From positions 29,699 to 93,698 of the forward strand of contig DASWRM010000029.1 in NCBI GenBank assembly GCA_036403155.1: 64,000 nucleotides of DNA. Direction: 5' to 3'. The translations under genes were made by a program, and so were the position numbers. The DNA comes from Gaiellales bacterium (lineage in GTDB: Bacteria > Actinomycetota > Thermoleophilia > Gaiellales > JAICJC01). Positions 43,362-51,560 of this stretch are shown here, piece after piece. The notes beneath the pieces are model-generated. The model saw only the letters and a program-made list of their open reading frames with translations. It searched no databases and was not told the origin of the DNA. Numbering within the stretch: the stretch's first letter is position 1; every line of letters begins with the position of its first letter.

Positions 43362-44815
43362 GGTACACCGTGGTGCTGAGCGGCGTAGGCCGCCGCGTTG
43401 GCCACCTCCGCCGGGCGTAGCAGTCGCACGGCCGCAAACCAGACGACCGAAAGCACCACCACGCCAAGCGCCCAGTAGGCGGCCAGCCAGTTCAGGTTCG
43501 TGGTGTCGTGCGGCTGTGGGTTGAGCGCGCCGTAGAAGCCGAGAACGGGTGTCGCGACTGCTACGAGGACGATCAGGTACTGCCACCACTGGCCGTTCCT
43601 TCGTACCAGCAGGCCGATGGCCGCGCCCGCAACGATCAGGTAGACGAGCTCGACGGCAAACGATCCGGCGGTGGCCGCCACAAAGAAGGCGGCGAACTCC
43701 CGCGGCAGCCCAAACCGATCGAGGGTGTGACTATAGAGCCCCACGAGCATGAGAACGCCACCGCCGATCACGACCACCAGGTTTCCGACCCAGGGTGTGT
43801 TGTGACGTGAGGTCTTGGCGAAGAACCGGGGGAGCAGACCGTCTCGACCGAGAGCGAAGTACCCGCGGCCGATGGTGACACAGATCGCGAGTGCCAGGGC
43901 GGTCGCATCGAGAATGACGACGAGATCGATGATCGTGGCAAACCATGATCCGACGTACTTGGTCGCAAGGCCGTCCAGGGCAGTCGGGTCGAGCCACGCG
44001 CCCTTGTCGATGGCCGCCTTGCCCAGTCCGACCGAGATGGCATACGCCATCACGACGTAGAAGGCGGCCGAGGCGGCGACCGTGCCGATCAAGGCTCGCG
44101 GGATCGAGCGCGCCGGGTCATGACTTTCCTCTCCCAACGAGGCAGCAGCCTCGAAGCCGACGAAAAGCAGGATGCCCAGCATCACGCCGTTGAAGACGGT
44201 ATGGGTCGATGTCGTTCCGGGATTGAAGATGTCGATTGAGTTGTTTCCCTGGACGATGATTGCTACTGCCAGAATGATCATCGGGGTGAACGAGAGCGCG
44301 GCAAACGTAAGCATCGCTCCGATCGCAATGCGAACGCCGATGTAGTTCAACACGACCACCAGTCCCAGAAACAGCAGAGCTAACAACCACCAGGCTGGTA
44401 CGGTCGATGTGGAGATATGTGCCACCCAGAAATCGTGGGTGAGAATGCCGAGGCCGAGGTAGATGCCACCTCCGCCCAAGAAGAGAGTGCCCATGAAGAA
44501 CACGCCTGCGGTCAGGATGCCGACCGCGGGATGAGCGCCGCGCACCAGGTACTCATATACAGCGCCGGCGCCCTGGTACTGCCGTGCAAATAGCGAGATC
44601 GAGTACGCGATCGCGAGCACGCCGAGTCCCGCAACGAGCACAGAGATCGCGGTGTTGAAACCGGCCCCGGTGACCGGTGCAGAGACGAACCCAAGGACGA
44701 TCGCGGTGGAGAACATCGGGCCGATCGCCAGGGCCTGGGCGACGGCGTGGATCGTTCCCAGGCGTCGCTCGCCCAGCTCCCCTCCCGTGGTTCTCTCAGA
44801 AGCCACGTCTGACAT
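43304..44815 (-). CDS. APC-superfamily amino acid permease
   Basis: This 503-residue transporter has about twelve helices. APC signatures are GTIHAVAQALAIGPMFSTAI, YSISLFARQYQGAGAVYEYLVRG, LFVGFEAAASLGEESHDPARSIPRALIGTV (helix 6 region) and GRDGLLPRFFAKTSRHNTPWVGNLVV. It likely imports an amino acid, amine or related compound. The C-terminus DENLDFTRAPEDTTPI is repeated at 49758. AGGAGGG precedes ATG 44815. The gene is divergent from a GntR regulator with a 108-base gap; the flanking genes suggest the substrate is fed to the monooxygenase. Confidence 0.85.
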   Translation of the reverse strand: MSDVASERTTGGELGERRLGTIHAVAQALAIGPMFSTAIVLGFVSAPVTGAGFNTAISVLVAGLGVLAIAYSISLFARQYQGAGAVYEYLVRGAHPAVGILTAGVFFMGTLFLGGGGIYLGLGILTHDFWVAHISTSTVPAWWLLALLFLGLVVVLNYIGVRIAIGAMLTFAALSFTPMIILAVAIIVQGNNSIDIFNPGTTSTHTVFNGVMLGILLFVGFEAAASLGEESHDPARSIPRALIGTVAASAAFYVVMAYAISVGLGKAAIDKGAWLDPTALDGLATKYVGSWFATIIDLVVILDATALALAICVTIGRGYFALGRDGLLPRFFAKTSRHNTPWVGNLVVVIGGGVLMLVGLYSHTLDRFGLPREFAAFFVAATAGSFAVELVYLIVAGAAIGLLVRRNGQWWQYLIVLVAVATPVLGFYGALNPQPHDTTNLNWLAAYWALGVVVLSVVWFAAVRLLRPAEVANAAAYAAQHHGVPPLDENLDFTRAPEDTTPI

Positions 44816-44846
44816 GAAAACTCCCTCCTCAGTCGGAACGATGGAC

Positions 44847-44875
44847 ACAATCACACTCAACTGCGTCGACGTCAA
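44847..44875 (-). promoter_or_regulatory. Candidate permease promoter
   Basis: On the minus strand TTGACG (44875-44870) and GATTGT (44852-44847) are separated by exactly 17 bases. The start codon is 31 bases further on. Confidence 0.4.
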
Positions 44876-44923
44876 GCACACCGCGGCCTCTCCGAGGCGT
44901 CGCACAGTGCCATACTGCGCGCA

Positions 44924-45652
44924 ATGACCGTGGCTGCGCCCAGATCGCCCATCCCTGCCACACCGCTCCAGATCACGACCGTGGTCGACCATGTCTACGC
45001 TGCCCTTCGACAGAGCATCCTTGACGGCACATTGGCCCATGGAACCCGACTGCACCAGGGCTCACTGGCGCAAGACTTCGGTGTCTCACGGACGCCGCTG
45101 AGGGAGGCGCTGAGGCGATTGGCCACCGAGGGCCTGGTTGTGTTCTCGCCGTACCGGGGCGCGACTGTCTCGGAATGTGATTTCGGGGACAGACGTCAGG
45201 TGGGGGCAGCGCGAGCCGTAGTGGAGCCGTGGGCGGCGAGGCTTGCCGCGGACACGCGTGACCCTGCGATGATCGGTCGGATGCGCGACGCAATAGCGCG
45301 GCAACGAGAGATGGGGAACGACCTGGATGTCAGTTGCTCCGCGAACCGTGAGTTTCATCTGGCATTAGGGGCAGCCTCCGGCAATCCCCATCTGAAGCGG
45401 TTCGTCGAGATGCTGTGGGTGCCGGGGATCGGTGTCACTGACGACGAGAATCGGACTGGCCAGCCGTCGCACGAAATGCTGAGTCCGGCCGGTGATCATG
45501 AGCGCATCCTCGACGCGGTCTGTGCCGGTGACGCTTCCCTCGCCGAACATCTCACCCGAAACCATGTGGCCGCGTACCCGTCCTTGCCGCGGCGCCGGGA
45601 TGAGAGCCCGGATATGCCGAGGCGCGCTGGTGGCAACACTCCGATACGCTAA
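44924..45652 (+). CDS. GntR-family regulator, FadR/FCD subgroup
   Basis: This 242-residue regulator has an N-terminal winged helix (about residues 22-85): VYAALRQSILDGTLAHGTRLHQGSLAQDFGVSRTPLREALRRLATEGLV. An all-helical FCD domain follows with the probable metal/ligand histidines in EFHLALGAASGNPHL, GDHERILDAV and LTRNHVAAY. Members sense carboxylates or amino acids and repress catabolic genes. It is divergent from the permease gene and codirectional with the FAD-cytochrome b5 gene; both are likely targets. Confidence 0.85.
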   Translation: MTVAAPRSPIPATPLQITTVVDHVYAALRQSILDGTLAHGTRLHQGSLAQDFGVSRTPLREALRRLATEGLVVFSPYRGATVSECDFGDRRQVGAARAVVEPWAARLAADTRDPAMIGRMRDAIARQREMGNDLDVSCSANREFHLALGAASGNPHLKRFVEMLWVPGIGVTDDENRTGQPSHEMLSPAGDHERILDAVCAGDASLAEHLTRNHVAAYPSLPRRRDESPDMPRRAGGNTPIR

Positions 45653-45757
45653 TGGACAGTCGGGCGAGTCACTCGCCCTGTCCGAGCTGCGGTCGCCGGC
45701 CGCGGGCGCTGCTCGCGCGGTGGCGCGCCACCGATGGAGAGCAACTGGAGGGTCTTG

Positions 45758-47482
45758 ATGCGGGCACTTATCGCAGGTGGAGGCATGGCGGGGCTGATGA
45801 CAGCTCTGGCGCTGCGGGAGTCGGGCGTCTTCACAACGATCGACGTCTTCGAGCAGACGCGCACGCCAAGCACCGCGGGAGCGGGGCTGAACATCCCACC
45901 GAACGCCGCACGGCTGGCGCGGTGGCTGGGCGTCGACCTCGACGGCGGGGACCCCAAGGGGCCGCACGGGGCAGTCGACGGCGGCAGGGCGGCGATCCTC
46001 AGCATGACGCGTATGGTCTGGGAGGACGGCTCCATCACGCGCAAGCCGCTCGACCACAACACGTCGGCCAACGATAACGCCGGCTTCCACCACATGCACC
46101 GCCTCGACCTGCTGATGTGCCTCTACAAGCGGGTCCTCGAGTTCGCGCCGCAGACGGGTGCCAACTGCCCGATCCAGGTCCACATGGCCAAGCGTCTGGA
46201 GGCAGTCAGTCAGGACGAGGCATCCGTGACCGTGACGTTCTCCGACGGCACGACGGAGACCGGAGACGTGCTGATCGGTGCCGACGGTGTCGACTCCGAG
46301 GTGCTGGAGGCGGTCTGGCCGGGGGTGTCGACCAAGCGCTGGACCGAGGTCGTGGTCTACCGCGGTCTGGTGCCGCGGGACAAGGTCGCCGCGGCGCGCA
46401 AGCCCGACGGCAGCCCGCTCGACTACAACCCCATCGAAACGATGTCGATGGACACCCGCGAGACCCCAACGGCGCAGCATCTCACGTATTGGGTCCGCGG
46501 CGGCGAGTTGCTCAACGTGTGGCTCGCCTATTACGAGCCCAACGCCGAGGAGTTCGAGCGCCGAGAGGGCGACTGGTTCCCCGCCGACCGCGATGAGATG
46601 GTCGGAAACATGAGCAAGGCGTTCGAGGGCGACCCCCGTCACGACGACGTCGTCGCACTCACGAGCCTGATGGAGAACCCGACGAAGTGGGGGCTCTACG
46701 ACCGGGACGCGCTCGAGAACTGGACGGAGGGTCGCGTGGGCCTGGTGGGTGATGCCGCCCACCCGATGTTGCCGACCTTCGGCCAGGGTGCCGCGCAGGC
46801 ATTCGAGGACGCCGCGGCACTGGGCAAGTGCTTCGAGCTGCACGGCACGGACATCTACAGCGCGCTGTTGCACTACGAGCGCGTGCGCTACTACCGCGCG
46901 ACGCGCTTCCAGTTCGCGTCGAAGTTCCTCTTCAAGCACCTCGAGCCGGAGGACTCACCGGAGCGCCGGAAGATCCTCGCCGCGGTCAACGAGCGGGACT
47001 ACCCCGTCTTCGATCACACGGAGCGTGCGGGCAGCGACGACTCGTGGATCTACGCGTTCGACGCGCGCGAGATCGGCGACAAGCTGCCGATCAGGAAGCT
47101 CGGGCCGTGGCACTTCCGCTCGCGGGTGGAGGCGCTCAAGACCGCCCGCAGGGAGGTGGCCACCAGCCTCTGGAAGCCGGCGAAGCCATGGACCGGCGAC
47201 CGGCCCGTCACGCGCGAGGAGCTCGCACAGCACGCGACGTTCGACGACTGCTGGGTCGTCATCCGCGGCAAGGTCTACGACTTCACCGAGTGGAAGGACC
47301 ACCACCCGGGCGGGCCCTTCGTCGCGCGCATGTACGGCGGCAAGGACGCCACGGCGGAGTACGGCGACTACCACAGCCGGCTCGCCGAGCGGCACATGGA
47401 GCACTTCTGCGTCGGGCCGCTCGTCGGAGCCGCCGCAGGGCGCGCCGGCGACGCCGCCGGAGGTGGAGCCGGCCAGACTTGA
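45758..47482 (+). CDS. FAD-dependent aromatic-type monooxygenase fused to cytochrome b5
   Basis: This 574-residue protein joins two redox modules. The N-terminal part (about 1-400) is a class A flavin monooxygenase of the salicylate-hydroxylase type: RALIAGGGMAGLMTALALRE (FAD), DVLIGADGVDSEV, and GLVGDAAHPMLPTFGQGAAQAFEDA. A linker (about 400-475) leads to a cytochrome b5 domain (about 480-560) with TFDDCWVVIRGKVYDFTEW, HPGG (heme ligand His516) and the second ligand His539 in DYHSRLAERH. Class A monooxygenases normally take electrons from NAD(P)H without a heme partner, so the fusion is unusual. The ATG 45758 has GGAGG 7 bases before it; ATG 45734 is the alternative. It probably hydroxylates a compound imported by the nearby permease. 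Confidence 0.85.
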   Translation: MRALIAGGGMAGLMTALALRESGVFTTIDVFEQTRTPSTAGAGLNIPPNAARLARWLGVDLDGGDPKGPHGAVDGGRAAILSMTRMVWEDGSITRKPLDHNTSANDNAGFHHMHRLDLLMCLYKRVLEFAPQTGANCPIQVHMAKRLEAVSQDEASVTVTFSDGTTETGDVLIGADGVDSEVLEAVWPGVSTKRWTEVVVYRGLVPRDKVAAARKPDGSPLDYNPIETMSMDTRETPTAQHLTYWVRGGELLNVWLAYYEPNAEEFERREGDWFPADRDEMVGNMSKAFEGDPRHDDVVALTSLMENPTKWGLYDRDALENWTEGRVGLVGDAAHPMLPTFGQGAAQAFEDAAALGKCFELHGTDIYSALLHYERVRYYRATRFQFASKFLFKHLEPEDSPERRKILAAVNERDYPVFDHTERAGSDDSWIYAFDAREIGDKLPIRKLGPWHFRSRVEALKTARREVATSLWKPAKPWTGDRPVTREELAQHATFDDCWVVIRGKVYDFTEWKDHHPGGPFVARMYGGKDATAEYGDYHSRLAERHMEHFCVGPLVGAAAGRAGDAAGGGAGQT

Positions 47483-47665
47483 CCGGGGCGACGCCCTAAC
47501 AAGGGCAGAGGAACGCCCGCGGCAAGCTGACCCTCGACAATGTCGTCTACGCCAGGCGGCAGTCAGCGCGATGCACGCTCGAACGCAGCGCCGCCCTCAG
47601 AGTTCCCGCGGATTCGAGGGATGCCCCTGACGCGAGCAATAGGCGAGCGGGGAGACACTTCGTGC

Positions 47666-47932
47666 ATGACGCAGAACCAACAGTCAAGAGGGCAGGGCGC
47701 CCTGTACTGGACGGGCGTGACGATGCTTTGGGTGTGGAACTTGGGGCTGCTCGTGCTCGCGATGGTGTCGACGCATCAGTACAACGAATGCATGGCAGAC
47801 GATGGCTTCATCTGCCTGGACTTCACCGTGCCTATCTTCATCGTCATGTTCGCTGTAGACGCGCTTGTTGGCCTCGTCGTCGCCGTGGTCTACCGGCGTC
47901 GGAGCCGCCGCGCCCAGTCCCGGGCGTCGTGA
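47666..47932 (+). CDS. Small two-helix membrane protein
   Basis: This 88-residue protein has two membrane helices (LYWTGVTMLWVWNLGLLVLAMVS and FTVPIFIVMFAVDALVGLVVAVVY). The loop between them is YNECMADDGFICLD, with two cysteines that could pair. A basic tail follows. I chose ATG 47666, which has GGGGAG upstream; the frame is open from 47540. Its place in the cassette after the monooxygenase suggests a possible partner role, but no family is recognised. Confidence 0.55.
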   Translation: MTQNQQSRGQGALYWTGVTMLWVWNLGLLVLAMVSTHQYNECMADDGFICLDFTVPIFIVMFAVDALVGLVVAVVYRRRSRRAQSRAS

Positions 47933-48287
47933 AGCCGAGCCTGCTCGTGCCCTGGCCGTCGAGGGGACGCACGGGGGACGCCACGGACGCGTGACGCGAT
48001 CATGTGCCCGGTCCCGGCGTCTGCCATGCCCGGTCACGCATGGCCAGCACCGCGTGGTGTCAAGCTGGCCGAGCACGCCGCGTTCGTGTCGTGATTGTGC
48101 CCCGTACGGCGCCCCAAGCTGCGTTACGATCTCGTGGGGGGTCGCCGGACTGCCTGATTGATCACGAGCGGGAGGTCGCCTCAGCGTCATCGAGAATCAC
48201 GGCACCGTCCAACTCTACACACGACGCACCGGCCGATGTCAACGTCGCCGCACGTCGCTCTGAATTCCACTCGCGGGAGGAGGGCAC
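47933..48287. other. 355-base non-coding stretch
   Basis: I see no convincing gene here. It holds an inverted repeat GCCATGC-CCGGTCAC-GCATGGC (48023-48044) that may be a terminator for the small membrane protein gene. The end provides the GGGAGGAGG ribosome binding site of the next gene. Codon usage in the open frames does not look real. Confidence 0.5.
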
Positions 48288-48611
48288 ATGATCGCACGCA
48301 CTTGGACCGGCGAAGTCCGAACCGAAGACGCCGACGCGTATGAGGCATACCTCAACGAGACGGGCTTTGCCGGCTACTTGTCGACGCCCGGAAACCACGG
48401 GGTTGCGATGTTGCGCCGCGAACTCGGCGAGACGACGGAATTCGTCATGTTCACGCTATGGCAGTCGCTCGACGCGGTCAAGGCGTTTGCGGGGGAAGAC
48501 CCCGACATCGCCGTCTACTACCCCGAGGACGACCGCTTTCTGGTTCGCCGTGACGCGAATGCCGTGCACTACAGCGTGGCCCGGCAGTCGGGTTTTGGGA
48601 GTGCCGCGTGA
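48288..48611 (+). CDS. ABM-type (antibiotic biosynthesis monooxygenase fold) protein
   Basis: This 107-residue protein has the dimeric alpha-beta barrel pattern: MIARTWTGEVRTEDADAYEAYL, GNHGVAMLRREL, TEFVMFTLWQSLDAVKAFAGEDPDIAVYYPEDDRFL and VHYSVARQ. Such proteins act as small cofactor-free monooxygenases, heme-degrading enzymes or isomerases. The catalytic residue cannot be assigned. It lies between the flavin monooxygenase and a lactonase-like hydrolase, which suggests a common pathway. A strong GGGAGGAGG is 4 bases before the ATG. Confidence 0.7.
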   Translation: MIARTWTGEVRTEDADAYEAYLNETGFAGYLSTPGNHGVAMLRRELGETTEFVMFTLWQSLDAVKAFAGEDPDIAVYYPEDDRFLVRRDANAVHYSVARQSGFGSAA

Positions 48612-48657
48612 CGGTTCGATTACGGGGCCGCGGCAGCCGGCCTAGGGCCGCGTAGCG

Positions 48658-49281
48658 TCATGTAGAGGGCCGCCACGGCTCGTGCTCATGGGCGAGCCAG
48701 ACGACCTCCGGATCGAGCGCGCGGACACGTCGTTGGCCTTCGCTGTCGGGCTCGTCCAGCTGACTGAGGCGAACCGCCACGTCGCCGCCAACGACCATGG
48801 GGCGCCCGTCGGTCTCGACCACGACTACCTGCATGCCCGGCGAATGGCCAGGTGCCGGGACGAGCCGCACCCCCGGCAGCAGCTCGAACTCGCCGTCCAC
48901 CGCGACGTATTCGACGCCAGGAGCGTCGACCCATTCAGGGATGGTGTAGGGCTCTGGGCCGCGCGCCAGACCGAGCTCCTGGCGCTGCACGTAGATCGGC
49001 TTGCCCGCGAAGAGGTGGTTGCCGCCGCAGTGGTCGAAGTGCAGATGCGTGTTGACGACGATGTCGATACCTGCGACGTCGAAGTCCTGCTCGCTCAGCG
49101 GCCGTAGCTGAGGATCCATATCGGTGACGTCGGCGTGCAGCTCTGTCATGCCGGTGTCGACCAGCAGGCGCGCGTCGGGATGGTCGATGACGTGGACATA
49201 GACCGGCCAGCGCACCCCTTCCTCGACGAGCAGATCGGCAACATAGACGGGCGTGATCGTGATGGCGGTGGAAGCGTTCAT
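48658..49281 (-). CDS. Metallo-beta-lactamase hydrolase, N-acyl-homoserine-lactonase-like
   Basis: This 207-residue enzyme has the motif NTHLHFDHCGGN (His79, His81, Asp83, His84), then PAPGHSPGMQVVVVE and GGDVAV, plus a final AHEHEPW. The sequence resembles the AiiA/AttM quorum-quenching lactonases, which open lactone rings with two metal ions. The true substrate may be another lactone produced by the neighbouring monooxygenase. ATG 49281 begins MNASTAITITPVYVADLL. It is convergent with the ABM gene. Confidence 0.78.
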   Translation of the reverse strand: MNASTAITITPVYVADLLVEEGVRWPVYVHVIDHPDARLLVDTGMTELHADVTDMDPQLRPLSEQDFDVAGIDIVVNTHLHFDHCGGNHLFAGKPIYVQRQELGLARGPEPYTIPEWVDAPGVEYVAVDGEFELLPGVRLVPAPGHSPGMQVVVVETDGRPMVVGGDVAVRLSQLDEPDSEGQRRVRALDPEVVWLAHEHEPWRPST

Positions 49282-49370
49282 CGTGTACCTCGCGATTGGA
49301 TTGCGGAGAATGGGCGCTGAAGATGGAATCTCAGTCAGTGAGCTAGATGGCCGACCGGCCGTCGTGTGAG

Positions 49371-49458
49371 CGGCGGGGGTGGGATTCGAACCCACGAGTG
49401 ACGTTGACCGCCACTGCCGGTTTTCAAGACCGAGCCCCTTCTCGTCAACCATGCCGCC
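49371..49458 (-). tRNA. Degenerate tRNA-Ser (anticodon TGA)
   Basis: This is a class II tRNA of about 88 nt. The anticodon loop CTTGAAA gives TGA, with a stem that pairs. The variable arm has a 6-bp stem (GTGGCG/CGTCAC with one wobble), and the T-arm (GTGGG TTCGAAT CCCAC) is perfect. The acceptor has only five of seven pairs (GGCGGCA against CCCCGCC), and the D-arm (TGGTTGACGAGAAGGGGC) departs from the TGGCNGAG consensus. It may be functional but decayed, or a pseudogene. Confidence 0.6.
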
Positions 49459-49662
49459 TAGCTGGCGCCGAGTGCCAGTTTGAGCGCCAGTCGCGCCAAG
49501 TTCAAGCCCGCTGGGGCCGAGATGGAGTGGGAGCCGGTTGAGATCCTCGGGTGCGCTCCGTCGCTGGACCCTTCGGCCAAAGTAGTTCGAACCGCTCCAG
49601 CATGACCTGGCTGTCGTCGTCCGCTGGGCGGCCCTCGCTTGCGAGGAAATAGATGTGAGCTT

Positions 49663-49815
49663 CGGCCCGCGTAGGCAAACACGCGAGGACGGTCCCAGGC
49701 CCGCGCCCAGCCACTCGCGCGCCGGCCGCGCCATCAGCCCGGCGGGCGCAAGGGAGGTCAGATCGGCGTTGTGTCCTCCGACGCCGGGGCGAAGTCGAGG
49801 TTCTCATCGAGAGGC
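49663..49815. repeat. Direct repeat copy B (orphan permease 3' end)
   Basis: This sequence aligns without gaps to 43209-43361. Read on the minus strand it still encodes the permease-like tail PLDENLDFAPASEDTTPI with its stop (49758-49760), but no permease lies upstream. Instead the IolE-like gene stops 4 bases from the repeat edge (49819). Confidence 0.85.
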
Positions 49816-49818
49816 AGC

Positions 49819-50736
49819 TCAGACACCGATGTCGCGGAGGACGCGGCGGTTGTGCGCCGCATCGTCGGCAAGCGAGGCGAGCGTCTGCCCCGGCTGGATG
49901 AAGCGGTCCTGCTCGACCACCACCCACGCGTCGTAGCCGTCCGCGCGCAGCCGGCCGACGATGCCTGCCAGATCGACGCTGCCCTCGCCGAAGCGGCAGA
50001 ACACGCCGCGTCTCCAAGCCTCACGCAGGCCCAGTCCGTTCTGGCGGATCTCGCCCATGACAGCGCCGTCGACGTCCTTCAGGTGCACGTGGGTGACCAG
50101 GGAGCCGTAGCTCTCGAGGAATGCCATTGGGTCGCCGCCGCCGAAGGCGGAGTGGCCGCTGTCGAAGCAGAATCCGAGCAGGCTCGTGTCCAGGCGCTCC
50201 GCCATCCGGTCGATCTCGCGCGGCGTCTCGACGTAGGTGCCGCCGTGGTAGTGGAAGGCGGCTCCATAGCCGCGCTCGCGGCAGCGCTCGGCGGCGCGGT
50301 GGGCGTTGTCGGCGAGCAGGTCGAACCGCTCCTCGCCCAGCCAGGTCTCGGGAAGCTGCTCGATGCGACCGGCCCCGGCCACGCGGTCCGGCTCCGAAAA
50401 GGCGTCCGAGATCAGCACCACCGGCGGCCGCGTGCGGGCAGGCGTTGCCCGGTCGAGGATGTCGAGCGCCTGCTCGAGCAGGGCGAAGTCCTCCTGCACG
50501 TGGTCGCGGCGCGACATGCGCAGCGGCAGGAACGATCCGACCAGCTCCAGCTGCCGCTCCTCGAGTGCCATCGCCACGGCGGTGCCGTCACCGAAGTAGC
50601 CGGGCGGGCCCAGCTCGGTGCCCTCGTACCCCGCCTCCCGCATGGCGTCCAGCACGGCCACCGGATCCGGCAGCCGCGAGTCGCCGGCGGTCAGCTCGAA
50701 CACCCCGAACGAGACGGGCGCGGATGCGACTCTCAT
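49819..50736 (-). CDS. iolE: Sugar isomerase/epimerase TIM barrel, probable inosose dehydratase (IolE)
   Basis: This 305-residue TIM barrel is the best candidate for 2-keto-myo-inositol dehydratase, which converts scyllo-inosose to the trihydroxycyclohexanedione. Text includes APVSFGVFEL, LDAMREAGYEGTELGPPGYFG, AFHYHGGTYVETP, FCFDSGHSAFGGGD, HVHLKDVDG and VVVEQDR. The residues Glu (TELG), Asp/His (FDSGH), His (HVHLKD) and Glu (VVEQD) would hold the metal. Its ATG overlaps the iolB stop (ATGA), completing iolC-iolB-iolE. Another barrel at 52587 could share or replace this step. Confidence 0.75.
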   Translation of the reverse strand: MRVASAPVSFGVFELTAGDSRLPDPVAVLDAMREAGYEGTELGPPGYFGDGTAVAMALEERQLELVGSFLPLRMSRRDHVQEDFALLEQALDILDRATPARTRPPVVLISDAFSEPDRVAGAGRIEQLPETWLGEERFDLLADNAHRAAERCRERGYGAAFHYHGGTYVETPREIDRMAERLDTSLLGFCFDSGHSAFGGGDPMAFLESYGSLVTHVHLKDVDGAVMGEIRQNGLGLREAWRRGVFCRFGEGSVDLAGIVGRLRADGYDAWVVVEQDRFIQPGQTLASLADDAAHNRRVLRDIGV

Positions 50737-51560
50737 GCTGTCTCCTCTCCGGTCAGCGGGACGCGCGGGTCGCGCTGCATCGACGTCCAGGTATCCCGCG
50801 TCCACGCGAGATCCGGGTCGTCCTCCGCTGCCATCGAGCGGCGCTCGGCCGCCAGCGCGTTCAGGTAATAGCCGTCGTAGCCGTGGGCGGCGCAGAACGG
50901 GTGGTAGCCGCGCGGTACGAGCATCACGTCGCCGTCGCGCACCGTCCACGTCTCGTCCAGACTGCCGTCGCGGCTGTACAGCCGCTGTACGCCGAACGCC
51001 TCCGGCGCCGCGAACCGGTAGGCGTAGACCTCCTCCAGCTGGTTCTCGATGGGCAGCCGGTCGACCTCGTGCTTGTGGGGCGGGTACGACGACCAGTTGC
51101 CGCCCGGGGTCAGCACCTCGACCACCAGCAGCCGGTGGGCGGGGAACTCCGGCGCCATGATGTGGTTGATCTGGCGCGTCGCGTTGCCGGCGCCTCGCAC
51201 CTCGACCCGCACGTCTCGCGGCGCGATCGGCCGCACGTCGCCGGCCAAGCCGGCGTCCGCCCGTGCGCCGCAGCGCGCCAGGAGGCCCTCGCCTGCCACG
51301 GTGTAGGCGGTTCCCGGGGGCAGGTAGAGCGCATGGGGCAGGCCCGCGAACGGCAGAGCGCGTGCGCCCAGGTCGTACTGCCGGCCGTCAACCTCTGCGG
51401 TCAGGCGCCCGCCGAGGTTGACCAGGCAGATCTCATCCTCTCCCGTGTCGAACCCGGCGGTGCCGGCGAGGGCGCCTGCCTCGTAGGACAGCCACCTCCA
51501 TCCCGCATCCTCGGGTGTGACAGCGGGGGCGGGGCGTCGCAGCAGCAGGTCGAGCGTCAC
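50733..51560 (-). CDS. iolB: 5-deoxy-glucuronate isomerase
   Basis: This 275-residue bicupin enzyme converts 5-deoxy-D-glucuronate to 5-dehydro-2-deoxy-D-gluconate. IolB features are AALPFAGLPHALYLPPGTAYTV in the first cupin, and SSYPPHKHEVDRLPIENQLEEVYAYRF, DGDVMLVPRGYHPFCAAHGYDGYYLNALA in the second, with metal-binding His-x-His and Glu. GTG 51560 overlaps the iolC stop (GTGA), and the gene ends over the iolE start. Confidence 0.92.
   Translation of the reverse strand: MTLDLLLRRPAPAVTPEDAGWRWLSYEAGALAGTAGFDTGEDEICLVNLGGRLTAEVDGRQYDLGARALPFAGLPHALYLPPGTAYTVAGEGLLARCGARADAGLAGDVRPIAPRDVRVEVRGAGNATRQINHIMAPEFPAHRLLVVEVLTPGGNWSSYPPHKHEVDRLPIENQLEEVYAYRFAAPEAFGVQRLYSRDGSLDETWTVRDGDVMLVPRGYHPFCAAHGYDGYYLNALAAERRSMAAEDDPDLAWTRDTWTSMQRDPRVPLTGEETA

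Noticed and set aside
49371..49458. tRNA-Sec
   Set aside because: The anticodon loop position gives TGA read as serine, not TCA, and the acceptor and D-arms lack the selenocysteine tRNA dimensions.
49502..49662. A minus-strand frame with HIYFLASEGRPADDDSQV as a gene
   Set aside because: It has no start with a ribosome binding site and extends into copy B of the repeat; it could be a remnant, but nothing is recognised.
43209..49815. Phage or integrase-driven island with tRNA attachment site
   Set aside because: No integrase, transposase or duplicated tRNA 3' end is visible; only the permease-tail repeats bracket the block.
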